From the NCBI GenBank assembly GCA_004123355.1, contig SCHM01000008.1:305501-369500 (forward strand): a DNA stretch of 64,000 bases, given 5' to 3'. Within the stretch, counting starts at the first letter, position 1. Each line of letters opens with the position of its first letter. Made by a program: the position numbers and the translations under genes. The DNA comes from Amphirosellinia nigrospora. Taxonomy: Eukaryota; Ascomycota; Sordariomycetes; Xylariales; Xylariaceae. The notes under the pieces were generated by a model. The model was given only the letters and a program-made list of their open reading frames with translations, made no database searches and had not been told where the DNA came from. Below, in pieces: positions 22,891 to 34,379 of this stretch.

Positions 22891-24371
22891 ATGGCTAGCT
22901 CTAATGCAGCACAAGATGATTCCATCCAGAAGGATGACCTTAGACACATTTACGAGCTTTCGGCCCTAAGCAAGGCCTTGTGTACTCAATGGCCGACACG
23001 ATATCATTGGGAACATAGTATACGGCGCCCATATGTTAGCGTAAAGTTGCACGGCGTCCGCAGCATCATGTTCCTTCGTCGCATGTACGCTTTCTCGGGC
23101 GGCAAAGATCTCTGCATTGGGAAGCCAACTCTTCTCAGTCAGCTATCGTGGAGAGACGTGCCCTTGTCAGATAAGACTGAACCAGGAGTACTTCAAGCTC
23201 TATTTCAAGAACTTGGTGTCTCAGCCAACGAGCCCAAGGGTCCCACCTTCCTTGAGGTCCCAATCACGATTCGATGGGAGTTATCTGGGGCACGCCCTCC
23301 ATGTCTCTATACAGCCCGAAGGCCATCGTTGAGAAGAAGAACCAAGCTCCGATAGTAAGAGAATTACGTCCACCTCCCGAAGCGTGGAGGATGGATATAA
23401 TATCAACGAATGGTGGCGTGCCACTCGAAGAGCGAATGGCAGGGATCTTCAAGAGGAAGAGAAACGTAGCCGCAGGATCGCTCCAGATGCTGTGCAATTT
23501 CCCGACTTTCGTGAAAGTGCACTACCAAGCATCTAATGAGGGTTCTCGGGCAGACCATAGCTTCTCGAATCTTGGTTACTTTCGATTTCGAGGGCCTATT
23601 CTCGGTGATGGGACAAATACTGTGGAAAAGGAACACCTCTACGTCCTTTTAGCTTGCTTTTTCAACCCGACAAGAAAAGCGAGACTGGAGAGCTACGGCT
23701 ATATTCTGATCACGGGATCCCTATCGTACCGAGAAATGACGCACCGCTTGAGTTTCAGGGCCTAGATACACCTAATCGTCGAAGTTTAGGTGATCCAATC
23801 CTGGATGTCGTTATGTTGTACGGGAAAACAGATCACGTTGAGGAGCATCTTCACCACTCCGAGCTACCCCTCGTTCCAAACAACCTTAAGGCCTGTCATC
23901 CAGCGACGTCAAAGAATATGTACGGCTTCTCGTGGCACAAGGATTAGCCCCCGACCCTTCGAAAGTTCCTCAAACGCCGCTGGAACGGACAGTTGGGAAT
24001 TCGTCTGTTCCCAAGGCGGTGTTCGGCCAATCGACAGATCATCTCACGTCTGAGCAAAAGAGCACTCCCGGTGTAGCCTCGACAATGCTCGACGCAGAGT
24101 TCTCCTCTTCATCTTCAAGACAAACGAGCGTAGAGTAGGTCCGTCTTCAAGGGGTTTCAAGCCCACGAGGAGGGGTAATCAGAAACGCCCATACAACGGC
24201 GACCACTATACGCCTTCGGGAGTGATACAAGTAGACGGAGAAGGAATCATGGTGATTAATATCAGAGCAATTATAGGCGACCTTAGGTCGCCCTTAGACT
24301 CGCAAAAGTCAAGGTCAACAAGACCCCTGGCCGAGCACTTCAATGATGGGTGGGCCCAAGATGAAGGATAG
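22891..24371 (+). CDS. Unrecognised protein with several frameshifts
   Basis: I do not recognise the family. Reading across frames gives one protein-like product of roughly 490 residues. Frame one runs from MASSNAAQDDSIQKDDLRHI to EVPITI (about 23275). A second carries GVIWGTPSMSLYSPK and PPPEAWRMDIISTNGGVPL up to about 23650. A third carries LFQPDKKSETGELRLYSDHG and, near 23900, RLLVAQGLAPDPSKVPQTPL. A last stretch, KPTRRGNQKRPYNGDHYTPS, continues to a TAG at 24369-24371. That makes at least three or four single-base shifts. No signal peptide, membrane segment or known catalytic motif is visible; the tail is basic. The next gene (25578) is also without a clear homologue. The exact joins are inferred. 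Confidence 0.45.
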
Positions 24372-25577
24372 CATGGGCTGATTCACAAGAAGCCGCCTAA
24401 ACGCCTGCAGAGACATCAAAACCAGAGAGGCATTGATGGCCTAGCTATAGAAAGAATGAACTTTTAGAAGTCCTTTTACCTCGCGCATAATTAAAACCAC
24501 TACTCTGAGTTACATTCGATACACTCATTACATAGGTCAACTAGTAATTGCTCAATGTAACCCATGGTTAAACATAACAAAGGCTGCCCCCAAGTCAAAT
24601 CTCTTCAATGGCCGACTACCTTATGCATAACACCTAGCACAAGCATGGGGATTAAAGTGGACTGGGACTATTTGGCTGTCATGCATGTCTTCTGTTTACA
24701 AGCTAGAAATATTAATGAAAAAAAATCCAGGTCATAGGTCGTGAGGGCATGTCCTGTTACCTCAACAACCACTGCTCGGAGAGACGGTATGGCCTAGCCA
24801 TGATGCTTTTCTCAGAGTCATACTAATCCCGAAGTAGGCTTTGAAGCTTTGAACCAAAAATGAAGTGTCCATTGCCTTCCATAGAACGCGAAGGCTAGAA
24901 TATATTTGATCCATCGCCAAGAAATGAGTACCGCGATGCTCCCGTCGTTAGGTTGTGCCTTTCAAATCAACATAGCCTACCATAGGCGCGAAAGAAGCTT
25001 ACCGGAACCTAAGTCATCGGTTTGATACTATTCTTGTTCTTACTAAAGGGGTTCAAATACCCTTGTGTCATGGGTACTTCCCATGCCTTCTCTGTATACA
25101 GCTCGGGGTCAGGCACAACAACAGAGCCGGGTTAGAGCTAGGAATCTGGCGACTTGCCTATTTAGAACACTGTCATAAATTTTACCGACCTCTGCCGGAG
25201 TGCTTAGGTACCCAAGGTTAGGCAAGTAGGTAGTCGCCGTTGCCAGGAGACTCGCCCGTAGCTGATCCAGGCATAAATGCTGGAGCTACCTAGGTACCTA
25301 GGTAGGTACTTGTATACCTATTCTTTGCTTTGATATTGTTTTTCAATTCGCCTAAGTGTTTATCTAATCTGCGTCCAGACAAGATTGCTCTCCTCGCTCC
25401 GTTACGAGTTGGAATCTCCGTGTTTTACAAATAACTTTCCGCACGAGAATTGAAGCACACACAGAAAACAAGAATAAAGCAATCAGACTTCTACCTTTAC
25501 CCCCCATCCCCATCAATTCTCTCATAACTGATAGACTTAGAGGAATCACCAGGAATTCCTAGTTCTTTATCTTTGCC
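24372..25577. other. Intergenic with TACCTAGG palindromes; no gene seen
   Basis: No coding region found. At 25285-25311 the sequence repeats ACCTAGGTACCTAGGTAGGT, again upstream of a gene start, as at 8995-9023. The remainder shows no RNA gene or transposon structure. Confidence 0.4.
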
Positions 25578-26865
25578 ATGAGCGACACAAATCCCGGTGG
25601 TGGCTCTGACGGCGAGCGCGGGAGACAACCTCATGAAGATGGTAGTCAAGCTGGCAACCGTGTAAAGCGTCGTCAGAGTCCCTCTACAGACTCGCTGGAT
25701 GACAATAGCCGTGGGCAATCTTTGCAGAGAAGACAAGACTTCAACCAGAACCAGATGGGACGACTGGAGAACATGCTTCGAGTGAGTAGCTTGCAAGCCG
25801 CAATCGCCATAGATACTGGAGGACGCTACGAAGCTATCCCAAACGGCTTAAACCCCACGAGCGGCACAACGAACGACATCATGCACCAATTAGGATCTAC
25901 TCACCCGCACGCCATATGGGCTCTTTATGAGGTTCGACCGTCGATGTTTACAAATCGCCCCGAGAACCGCGCCGATCGCGAACAGGAATTCTATTCTTCC
26001 TTAGAACCTAATAGGGAGGAGAAGGAGGCCGAACACGCCACCAGAGTTGCTCGACTTCATGCAAATATCCGATCACAAAACGAAATCTCAGGTGACCGCT
26101 GCGCCATCTGTGGGAGTATGATGCATGAAGCGAAGAGATGCCCGGCGATACTGGGGCCCGGTCCATTCACAGAGCGCCAACAAGGGTTCAAGAAATGGTG
26201 TCCCTATCATTTAACTACCGAGCCATACCATGGACCAATGCAGGCAGAAATGGGCATGGCTGCGCGATGCCAAGCACGTCACGGAGATGCTAGTCGATAA
26301 TTGCGGCGCCGGCCCTGCGTTTGCAACAAACTTGATTGACTGGCGCTGTCTGTTACATACGTTGCCATCGAATATGAGGATCTTGCTATATCCTTGGACG
26401 CCCGAGTTTGCTATCGGAAAAAAGAAAGCCGAGCCCAACTACCATGACCGGAACGCCCGTGATGTCGATCCAGCTACAACAAGTCTGACCGCTATCCGTC
26501 TCACCCCTGCACACCAGACCGAGAACGGCGAGCCGCCGCAGTTCAGGACCTTTAACGATCTACGGGTTCACGCTGAGCAGGAGTATCAGAAACTCCAAGC
26601 GCAAATGGAGGAGAAGAAGCGCGAAATCGCGGCAAAGGACCAGGCAGATAGTGAGCGTATCGCCCTGCAGATCCGTGAAATAGAAAGTATGGAGAAGAAC
26701 CTCGCGGAAGAAAAAAAGGCATTGCTACAGCCATTTTCTAGTGATCCTAAGCTCATGAAAAGGATCAATCAGCTGGCGAAAGTAGTGGCGCGTGCCGATA
26801 CAAGAGATCCCGCAGGAGACACAACCTCGCCCCCGACGTCGACCACATACAAGCGTGAGACATAG
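25578..26865 (+). CDS. CCHC zinc-knuckle and coiled-coil protein, one frameshift
   Basis: The frame opens with a disordered, charged N-terminus, then carries a precise CX2CX4HX4C zinc knuckle (C175, C178, H183, C188; CAICGSMMHEAKRC), the type found in nucleic-acid-binding proteins and retroelement Gag. A second Cys/His cluster follows (KKWCPYHLTTEPYHG). Near 26240 the frame shifts by one base: behind the shift the product continues CRQKWAWLRDAKHVTEMLV, so the cysteine needed to close the second cluster lies in the new frame. The C-terminal half contains a long charged helix, predicted coiled coil (EEKKREIAAKDQADSERIAL), ending at TAG 26863-26865. Length across the shift is about 428 residues. 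Function is unknown; RNA or DNA binding is an inference from the knuckle. No reverse transcriptase or protease accompanies it. Confidence 0.6.
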
Positions 26866-27303
26866 TAGAAGAGTATATTCAAGATGACTAGAAGGATAAA
26901 CCAGACAGTCCCTGGGCACACGGCCACTCTGGAATGAAATAGAAGGAGTATTGGTCAATATAACCTCGTAATGATAACACAGAGCTCTCCCAAAAAAGCC
27001 TGGGATCAGAGGTCCGAAGGTCCATAGGCTCTCAAATTTTGTTTATGAATAAGGGGCTTTGCGGGAGGTTACATTGAAGTCGGAAAAGAATGTATGTTAG
27101 ATGATATTGATACGATCAAAAGTGTTTCCCAACAGGAAATGGTAGATATCTTCTTCAACATGACAATCAACATATCCGGTGCGAGTGTGCAGATTATTGT
27201 AGGTTGAGGACAAGCTAATTCCACGTATTCTCTAAATATTACTGCTCTCACTCGTCCCTGTGAGTGGTATTGTTGAATTAAGTGGGAGCGATACACTCCA
27301 CCC
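26866..27303. other. Intergenic, no gene seen
   Basis: Normal base composition up to the AT-rich block. No coding region or repeat is visible before the direct repeat that begins at 27304. Confidence 0.4.
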
Positions 27304-27432
27304 ACCTATATGTATATATATCATATATATCCCCGAGTCCTCTAAACTCGGATCTATCTTCTAGTCATCCTAATTCAATACAATCTATCTACTGCTATAC
27401 TACATATATAAGTTTCCACTATTTTTAATAGG
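27304..27432 (+). repeat. Left copy of 130-bp direct repeat flanking AT-rich block
   Basis: Starts ACCTATATGTATATATA and ends at AATAGG. It aligns over its whole length with 34250-34379, in the same orientation. It holds the hairpin CCGAGT-cctctaa-ACTCGG (27333-27351). Apart from one base of length, the differences from the right copy that I can see are transitions, in both directions, as expected if each copy has been hit by C-to-T mutation. The right copy encodes the C-terminus and stop of the HET gene; the left copy does not continue into an open frame. Confidence 0.9.
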
Positions 27433-30400
27433 TTATAAGCCCGGAATAGCTTATTTATATTGTTTTTTAAACCAAAACGCTATTTATATTATAATTTTTT
27501 TTATAAGCTATTCTTTTAATACTACAGCTAAAAATACGAATTAATATAACGATACTTAACTTAAATTTATAGAATTCACACCTATCTTAACGCTACCTAG
27601 AAACACTATCAAAAACTCCCCTATAAATATCCTAAATAGTCACCCTATTCGTTTACCCTACTAAAAAAATTTTCTTTAAATATTTAATTATAATAAAACT
27701 AAATACATAAAAAACATACAATAAAAATAACTTTTTAATCTTTTTTTTATATTAAATAAATTATTTTTTCCTTTAAAATATTATAATATATTTAGCTATA
27801 CTATATTTTAATACTAGCTATAAAATTCTAGAACTAGCTATAAAAGCTAAGCCTAACTAAAAAAAATTCTTTTTACTATTTTTTTTTGTTAAATTATTAA
27901 TTTTTTATACCTAAAAAGTATTAAGATTTTCTTCCTTATTATTTCTTTTATAAATTAAAAAATTTTTACAAAATAATAAAATTAAATACTAAATAATATT
28001 CTTTTAAAATAAAGCTTATTTTTTACTTAAAATTTACTAAATTTTTTAACAAAAATAATTTTTTTTATTTTACTGCTAAATTAAATCTTTTAAATACTAA
28101 ATTATTTATTAAAAATATTACTAATAATAACTATTCCTTTATATATTTTAAACCTTTATATAATACTTTACTAAATTTACAATAAATATTACTATTTTTA
28201 TTACTATTAAATAATTTAAACTTATTTAGTTTAAAATTATTACTTATAATAATTCTTTTATATTTATTAGGTCTATTTTTCTTAGCTTAGCTACTTTTAG
28301 CCAAATTATTTGCCTAAATATTATTATGCCCTTTAATTATTACAAAATTTTTTATTTAAACATTATTATATTTTTTATTTTTCTTATTTAAATATAACGC
28401 TTTTTAAAATAACCGAATAATTAACTACTAAAAGCAGTATTTTTACTTTTTAATTTTAATTTTATAGCTTTACTTATTAAAAACTATATAAAACAAGCTT
28501 AATAATAAAATTAAATAAACAGAAAAATAATAAACAATTATAAAAATCTTTATACTAAAATTCTTAAAAAATTATTTTTTTTATACGAAAAAATATCCAA
28601 CTATTTATTAATATAAAACTATAAAAAACTAATGCCCGGCTATTCATTAAAAGCTTAGCCTATAAAACGAACAAAAAAAAAAATATAAATTTTAAAAATA
28701 AAATAAACCGCTAAAAAAACAAATAAAAAAAATAATAATAGCGATTAAATATTATTTTAAAATTAATATCTAATTAATTATAAAAAAATATTTTCTTATT
28801 TATATAATTATAAATATTTTTTAAAAGTTCTTATAGCAATATAAACTAAAAAATAATACTACTTTCTAAATATTTATTTATAAGCTAAATAATATTACCT
28901 TAAATACTTAAAAAAAATATTATTAAACTTACCGCGGAACTTTATATAGTTTAAAATAAATTAGTAAAACTTAATAAAACGTATAAGTTTAATAAGCTTT
29001 TTTTATTAATAAATTCTTTATTTTTTTAGTTATTTTTTTAGGTTTTTTTTATTACGTTTTATTAAAACTATAATATATTTTTTAAAAAAAACAAAAATAC
29101 CGAAATTATTAAAAAAACAATAATTTTTAAAATAGCTATATTAATAGCTTAACATAATTAATAAAACTAAAAATTAAAAATAATAACATTAGTTTATTAT
29201 TATCGTTTTATCGCCTAAAATATAATTACTATAATAGCTTTTATATTATATGCTATAAAAAAAACCTTTATTTTGCCCTTAAAAAGTAGCATAATAAAAA
29301 AGCTAAACGAAAAAAAAACAAAAAAAAAAAAAATAAAAAAATAAAAAAAAAACTAAAAAAACAATAGCCCTAATACATTACTACTTACAATTCAAAACGC
29401 TAATATAAGCTATAACTTTAGTTTTATTATTTTTAATTTAAAAGCTAACGCTACTTTTTTTAAAATATTTAAACTAAGCTATTTATAACTATATTTAATA
29501 TTAATATAAAGCTTAAAATTTTTTATAGCTTTTTATAAAAATTTTTAATAATGTTCTAAAAAATCTTATATAATAAAAACTTTATAATAGTTTAAAATAG
29601 CCAGCTTTAAAAACTTTTTAAATAATTAAATAAACTAAATATTAAAAAAAGTTTATATTTTAAATTTAAACTATAGCTAATATATTTTATAATTATAAAA
29701 AGTTTTTTATAATTAAATTTTATACTAGTCCTAATATTTTCAGAATAAAAAAAAAATAGTTATACTTAAAAAAATAAAAAACTATATATTTATTTCCGTA
29801 ATTAATAGCTAATAAAAAAAAACAATCTTTTATAATATTATATATTACTTTAAAGCAAAATAAACTTAATTTTAATTTTTTAACTATTAAAAAAAAAAGC
29901 TAAATTTTTTTTTAATAAAATAAAATACTAAATATTAAAAACAAAAAAATATTTTTTTCTGCTTAAACTACTAGCGGCTTATATTTAATTAATATTCTAA
30001 ATAATAACGTTAATATTATAGCCCTTAATATTAGCTTTTATGCTTATTTTTTTTTTAATTTTAATATATAAATATAGTACGAATAACTTAAATATTTAAA
30101 CAATTAAAGCTTTAAATACTTAATAAATTATTTAATAAAATTTTCTTTATTTAAAAATATTATTTTTATAAAACATATATTAAAAAAAAATAAAAAAAAC
30201 CCCTTATAAAAATAAGCTGCGTAAAAATATACAAAAGCTAAAATCTTTATATATAAACTTCGCAAAAATATTAACCTAAATAAACTAAATTATAAACTAT
30301 AATCGATCTATATAATAAATAATTATCCGTAATAATTTTATAAAAATAACCTAAATATTTTTTATAAAGTTAATATTAAAATTCCTAAAAATTTTCTAAA

Positions 30401-33400
30401 CTTTTTTAAATTAAAAAAAACGTCCTAAATAACATTATTATACTATTACCTTAAATTAAAAATAACTTTTACTAATAATATTTTTAAACTTTTATATTAT
30501 AACCGTAATATAATATTATATTTTTCCGCTACTAATTAATATTAATAAAATAATATCGCTAAAAAAACTATTAATATTCTAAAAAATATTATTTAATAGC
30601 TTTTTATTATTACTATAAACAATAAAATTAATACTAAATATTAGCTAGTACTAGTATATATAACTATATACCTAAAAATTTTTATTTAATTATTAAACTA
30701 AAAAATCGAACATTTTATAAAATATAGTATAAAATCCGCCGGACTTAACATACTTCTAAATAATAAAAGCTTTAAACTATTATTTGCTAAAAAAAAAAGC
30801 TTTAATATTTAATAAAAAAATAAAGCTTTATATTATGCTAAAATATTAAAAAAAAGCATTATAAATTATACTATCCTTTTAAACTTTAGTAAAATAATCT
30901 AAGCTAATAATATCTTTTTAAAAAAACTATATTTATACTTTAATTAAAATTAATTATTAACCTATAGTATATTTTTTTAAAATCTATATTTAATAACTCC
31001 TTTTTTATTATTATAAGCACTAAAATACCTAACCGTAGTACTATATAACTAGCAAAAAAATTAAGTTTTAAAAAACCCTTAAATTAAAAAAATACTAAAT
31101 TACAAACTACTAAAAACAAAAAAATAACTCTTACGCTCAAAACAAAATAATAATTAACTTCTAAAATTTACGCCTATAACTTTATTATAATTATCTTATA
31201 CAATAAATAACGCAAAAAATTTTAAAACCGTTTTTATAATTAACTTAAAACCTAAATTATTTATATATACTTTTAAAAATTTAAAACTAAAACTAAAACT
31301 AAAACTAAAAATATATTAAATATTATATAAAAATATATTATAATTATATTAGCAGTTTAAAAAAAATATTTTAATTTATAACTTAAAATAAAAAAACTTA
31401 CTAAAAATATAGCTTTATTATTAATTTTTATTTACTAATAATATTAATATTTAATAAAATAAACCTTTTTTAAATAATAATATTATTAATTAATATTGCT
31501 TACTTTTTTATATTTATAAGGTTATAAAACCTAAAATATTAAAACAAGCCTAAAATAACGCCTATTAATATAATTAGCTTAAAACTATAAATAATAAATA
31601 TAAATCCTTAATTAATAATAAAACTTAAATAATTTATTAATTATTTATAAAATATAAATACTATTAAAAAATAAATCTTTAAGCTAAAATATAAGCTAAA
31701 TAATAAAATTATTCGCTATAAAACCCGCTAAATAATTAAAAGCTTCGAACAAATAAAAAGCTTAAACTATAATAAAACTTTTTTTTTATAATTAAGCTTA
31801 TAAACTATAAAACTATTTTTATTATCGCTACTACTTTAAATTTTAAGCTTAAATAAATAAACGTTAAAATAACGTTTTTTTATAAAATATTAAAAAAAAA
31901 TCTACGTAAAATAACCCTTTAAGTTCGAAAATAAAACCAGCTACATATATAAACTAAATAAAGCTTTATATAGCTTAAAACAAACATTTAAAATATAATA
32001 TAAAACTTTCGCAATATATTTTAAAAGCTTAAAGTTTATATTATTAAATATAAATATTAATATATTTGCTAAAAACTATATTTATATCGCTATATATTTA
32101 ATAATCTCTTAATTATAATATTTTTTATAAAAAAAGTTAATAAAATTAAAAAAACACTATAAATAAATTTAATATAACTAACTTAAGCCTTTATTCTTAC
32201 TACTTAAAATAACTATTAAAAAAATAAACCGAATCGAACAATTTATTTCGAATAAAAAGCTTATATTAAAAAAATATTTTAAAACTTGATTTTTAAAACG
32301 TTAAACCTAAAAATACTCTAATAAAAACTAAAGCTTTTAACCCTTTAGCTAATAACTATATAGTTATAATAAAAAAAAACCTAATATATAAGCGCTATTA
32401 ATTTATTAATATATACTATATTAAACACTTAACTAAATATCGCCTATATTATATCTTTTTATAGTTATTTTATAGCAAAGCTAAATAAAACTTATAAATT
32501 AGCTATAATATATATCCTTAAATACTTTAAAAAAACAATAAATATAAAATTAATTTATCGTAAAAAACTTTACAACTTAATAAACTATACTAATACTAAC
32601 TATACTAAAAATTAAAAAATTTAAAAATTAACTTCTAATATATTTTTAATATAAATAATAAAGCTTTAAGCTAAAATTCGAAACGTTAAGCTATTATATC
32701 GTTATCGTTATATAAAGCTAAATATATTAATTAAACATAAATAATAAAAAAAACAATATAACTAAAGCTCTTATTTAATAAGCTAAACGCTACCTAAAAA
32801 ATCAAAACTATTATTATTTATAATAATAATTAAAAAGCTATAATATTAGCTAATAATCTATTATACTACGCTAATACTAAATATATAACTATTTAATTAA
32901 AATTCGTTCGCAAATAATAAACTACTAAAAATATTAAATTATAATATATTTTTACTAATTAATAAATAATAAATAAACTAACTAAAGCTTTATTAAAAAA
33001 TAAATTTTTTGTTTTTTATATTGTTTTAAGCTTAAAATAAATAAAAATCCTATAATAAAATATCGTTAAATTAAAGTTTTATATTATATAACTAACGTTA
33101 TTATAAAAATTTTATACTTTATTAACCGCTTTATATATTTTACTATATTTTTTTAACTATACTTTAATTATTACCCCTAGGTTATTTAAATTAAACTTTT
33201 TTTTAATATATAATTTTTATTATTTATTTTTAATAATAATAAAAGTTTTAACTATTAATAATAATATTAACAAACTTTATTAGCTTTTTTAACGAACTTT
33301 TATTAAATTTTAAAACTATAAATAATAAACTTATTATTTATTTAAAATAGTTTTATAACTTTTTATTCCTAATAATATTTTATATTTATTTAAAAATAAT

Positions 33401-34249
33401 ATTTTAAAACTATTTAAATAATAAAAAAAACTAAAATATTTACAGAACAATATTTAATATATATACGTAAAATATTTTTAATATTTTTTACAACTTTTAA
33501 AAAAACAGTAAAAAAATATAGCTAGGCTTATTTTTATACTTACTAGGCCGCTAATAAAAAACCTATAAAAAAAACGATCTAATATATATACGTTATAGCT
33601 ATTATTATTAATTTTAACGAAAATAAAATTATAATATTCTAAGACTATAACTTTATTAATAATATAACGTTAAAATTAAAAACAAAAACATATTATAAAA
33701 AAAACAACAAACCTTTTATAAATATTTATTAAAAAAAGTTCGTAAGCTAGCTATATAATATAATATAAACTATATTTTAAGTAGTTAAAACTTATATTTA
33801 ATATATAATATACTATAAATTTATCGATAAGTTATTTTAAAAGATTACTTATATTTTAGACCTAATAATTTTCGTTTAAAAAACTACGTTCGATTAGCTA
33901 ACTAATTATAAACTATTTATTTAGCCCGTATTTTTTCTTTTTTTTTTTTTTTTACAAAAGTTTTTTATAAATTTTACTAATATTTAAAAAACTCTAAACA
34001 AAATACTAAAAAGTCTAAATTGCCGGATTAAACAGCAACACTTAAAAAATCTAAGTTTTTATAAAAAACCTAGCATAAAAAAAAAAAAAAAAATTTATTA
34101 AAGTTCTACTACCCTATAAGTTTTATAAATCCTACCCTATAAACCTTATAAATCACCTATCACAATATTTTTATATTTTTCCTTTATTTTTACAAATGTT
34201 TAGAATAAATAAAAATATTAAATTAAATAAAAAGCAATATATTCTACCT
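27433..34249. mobile_element. AT-rich, RIP-like degenerate block, probably a dead repeat element
   Basis: About 6.8 kb of extremely A+T-rich sequence with stops in every frame and no open frame of 60 codons. TG dinucleotides are rare and TA very common, as expected after repeat-induced point mutation (CpA to TpA on both strands). Residual structure is limited to simple repeats such as AAAACT units at about 31282-31305 and a 23-bp tandem duplication at 34109-34154. The flanking direct repeats suggest an inserted element with short terminal repeats, or a duplication that was then mutated. I cannot identify the original element by eye: no reverse transcriptase, integrase or transposase motif is legible. 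An AT-isochore not derived from a transposon is the alternative. Confidence 0.7.
34109..34154 (+). repeat. 23-bp tandem duplication
   Basis: Two adjacent units, CTACCCTATAAGTTTTATAA... and CTACCCTATAAACCTTATAA..., differ at three positions by transitions. They lie near the right edge of the AT-rich block. Confidence 0.8.
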
Positions 34250-34379
34250 ACCTATATATATATATATTATATATATCCCCCGAGTCCTCTAAACTCGGAT
34301 CTATTTTCTAGTTATCCTGATTTAATATAATCCATTTACTGCTATACCACATGTATAGGTCTCCACTACCTTTGACAGG
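34250..34379 (+). repeat. Right copy of 130-bp direct repeat; overlaps HET 3' end
   Basis: Partner of 27304-27432, same orientation. The hairpin CCGAGT/ACTCGG lies at 34280-34298. The bases 34308-34379 are the last codons and TAG stop of the minus-strand HET gene, so the repeat boundary falls inside that gene. Confidence 0.9.

Noticed and set aside
27433-34249. Centromere or mitochondrial insertion
   Set aside because: The block is only 6.8 kb with defined direct repeats and no mitochondrial gene remnants; a RIP-mutated repeat explains it more simply.
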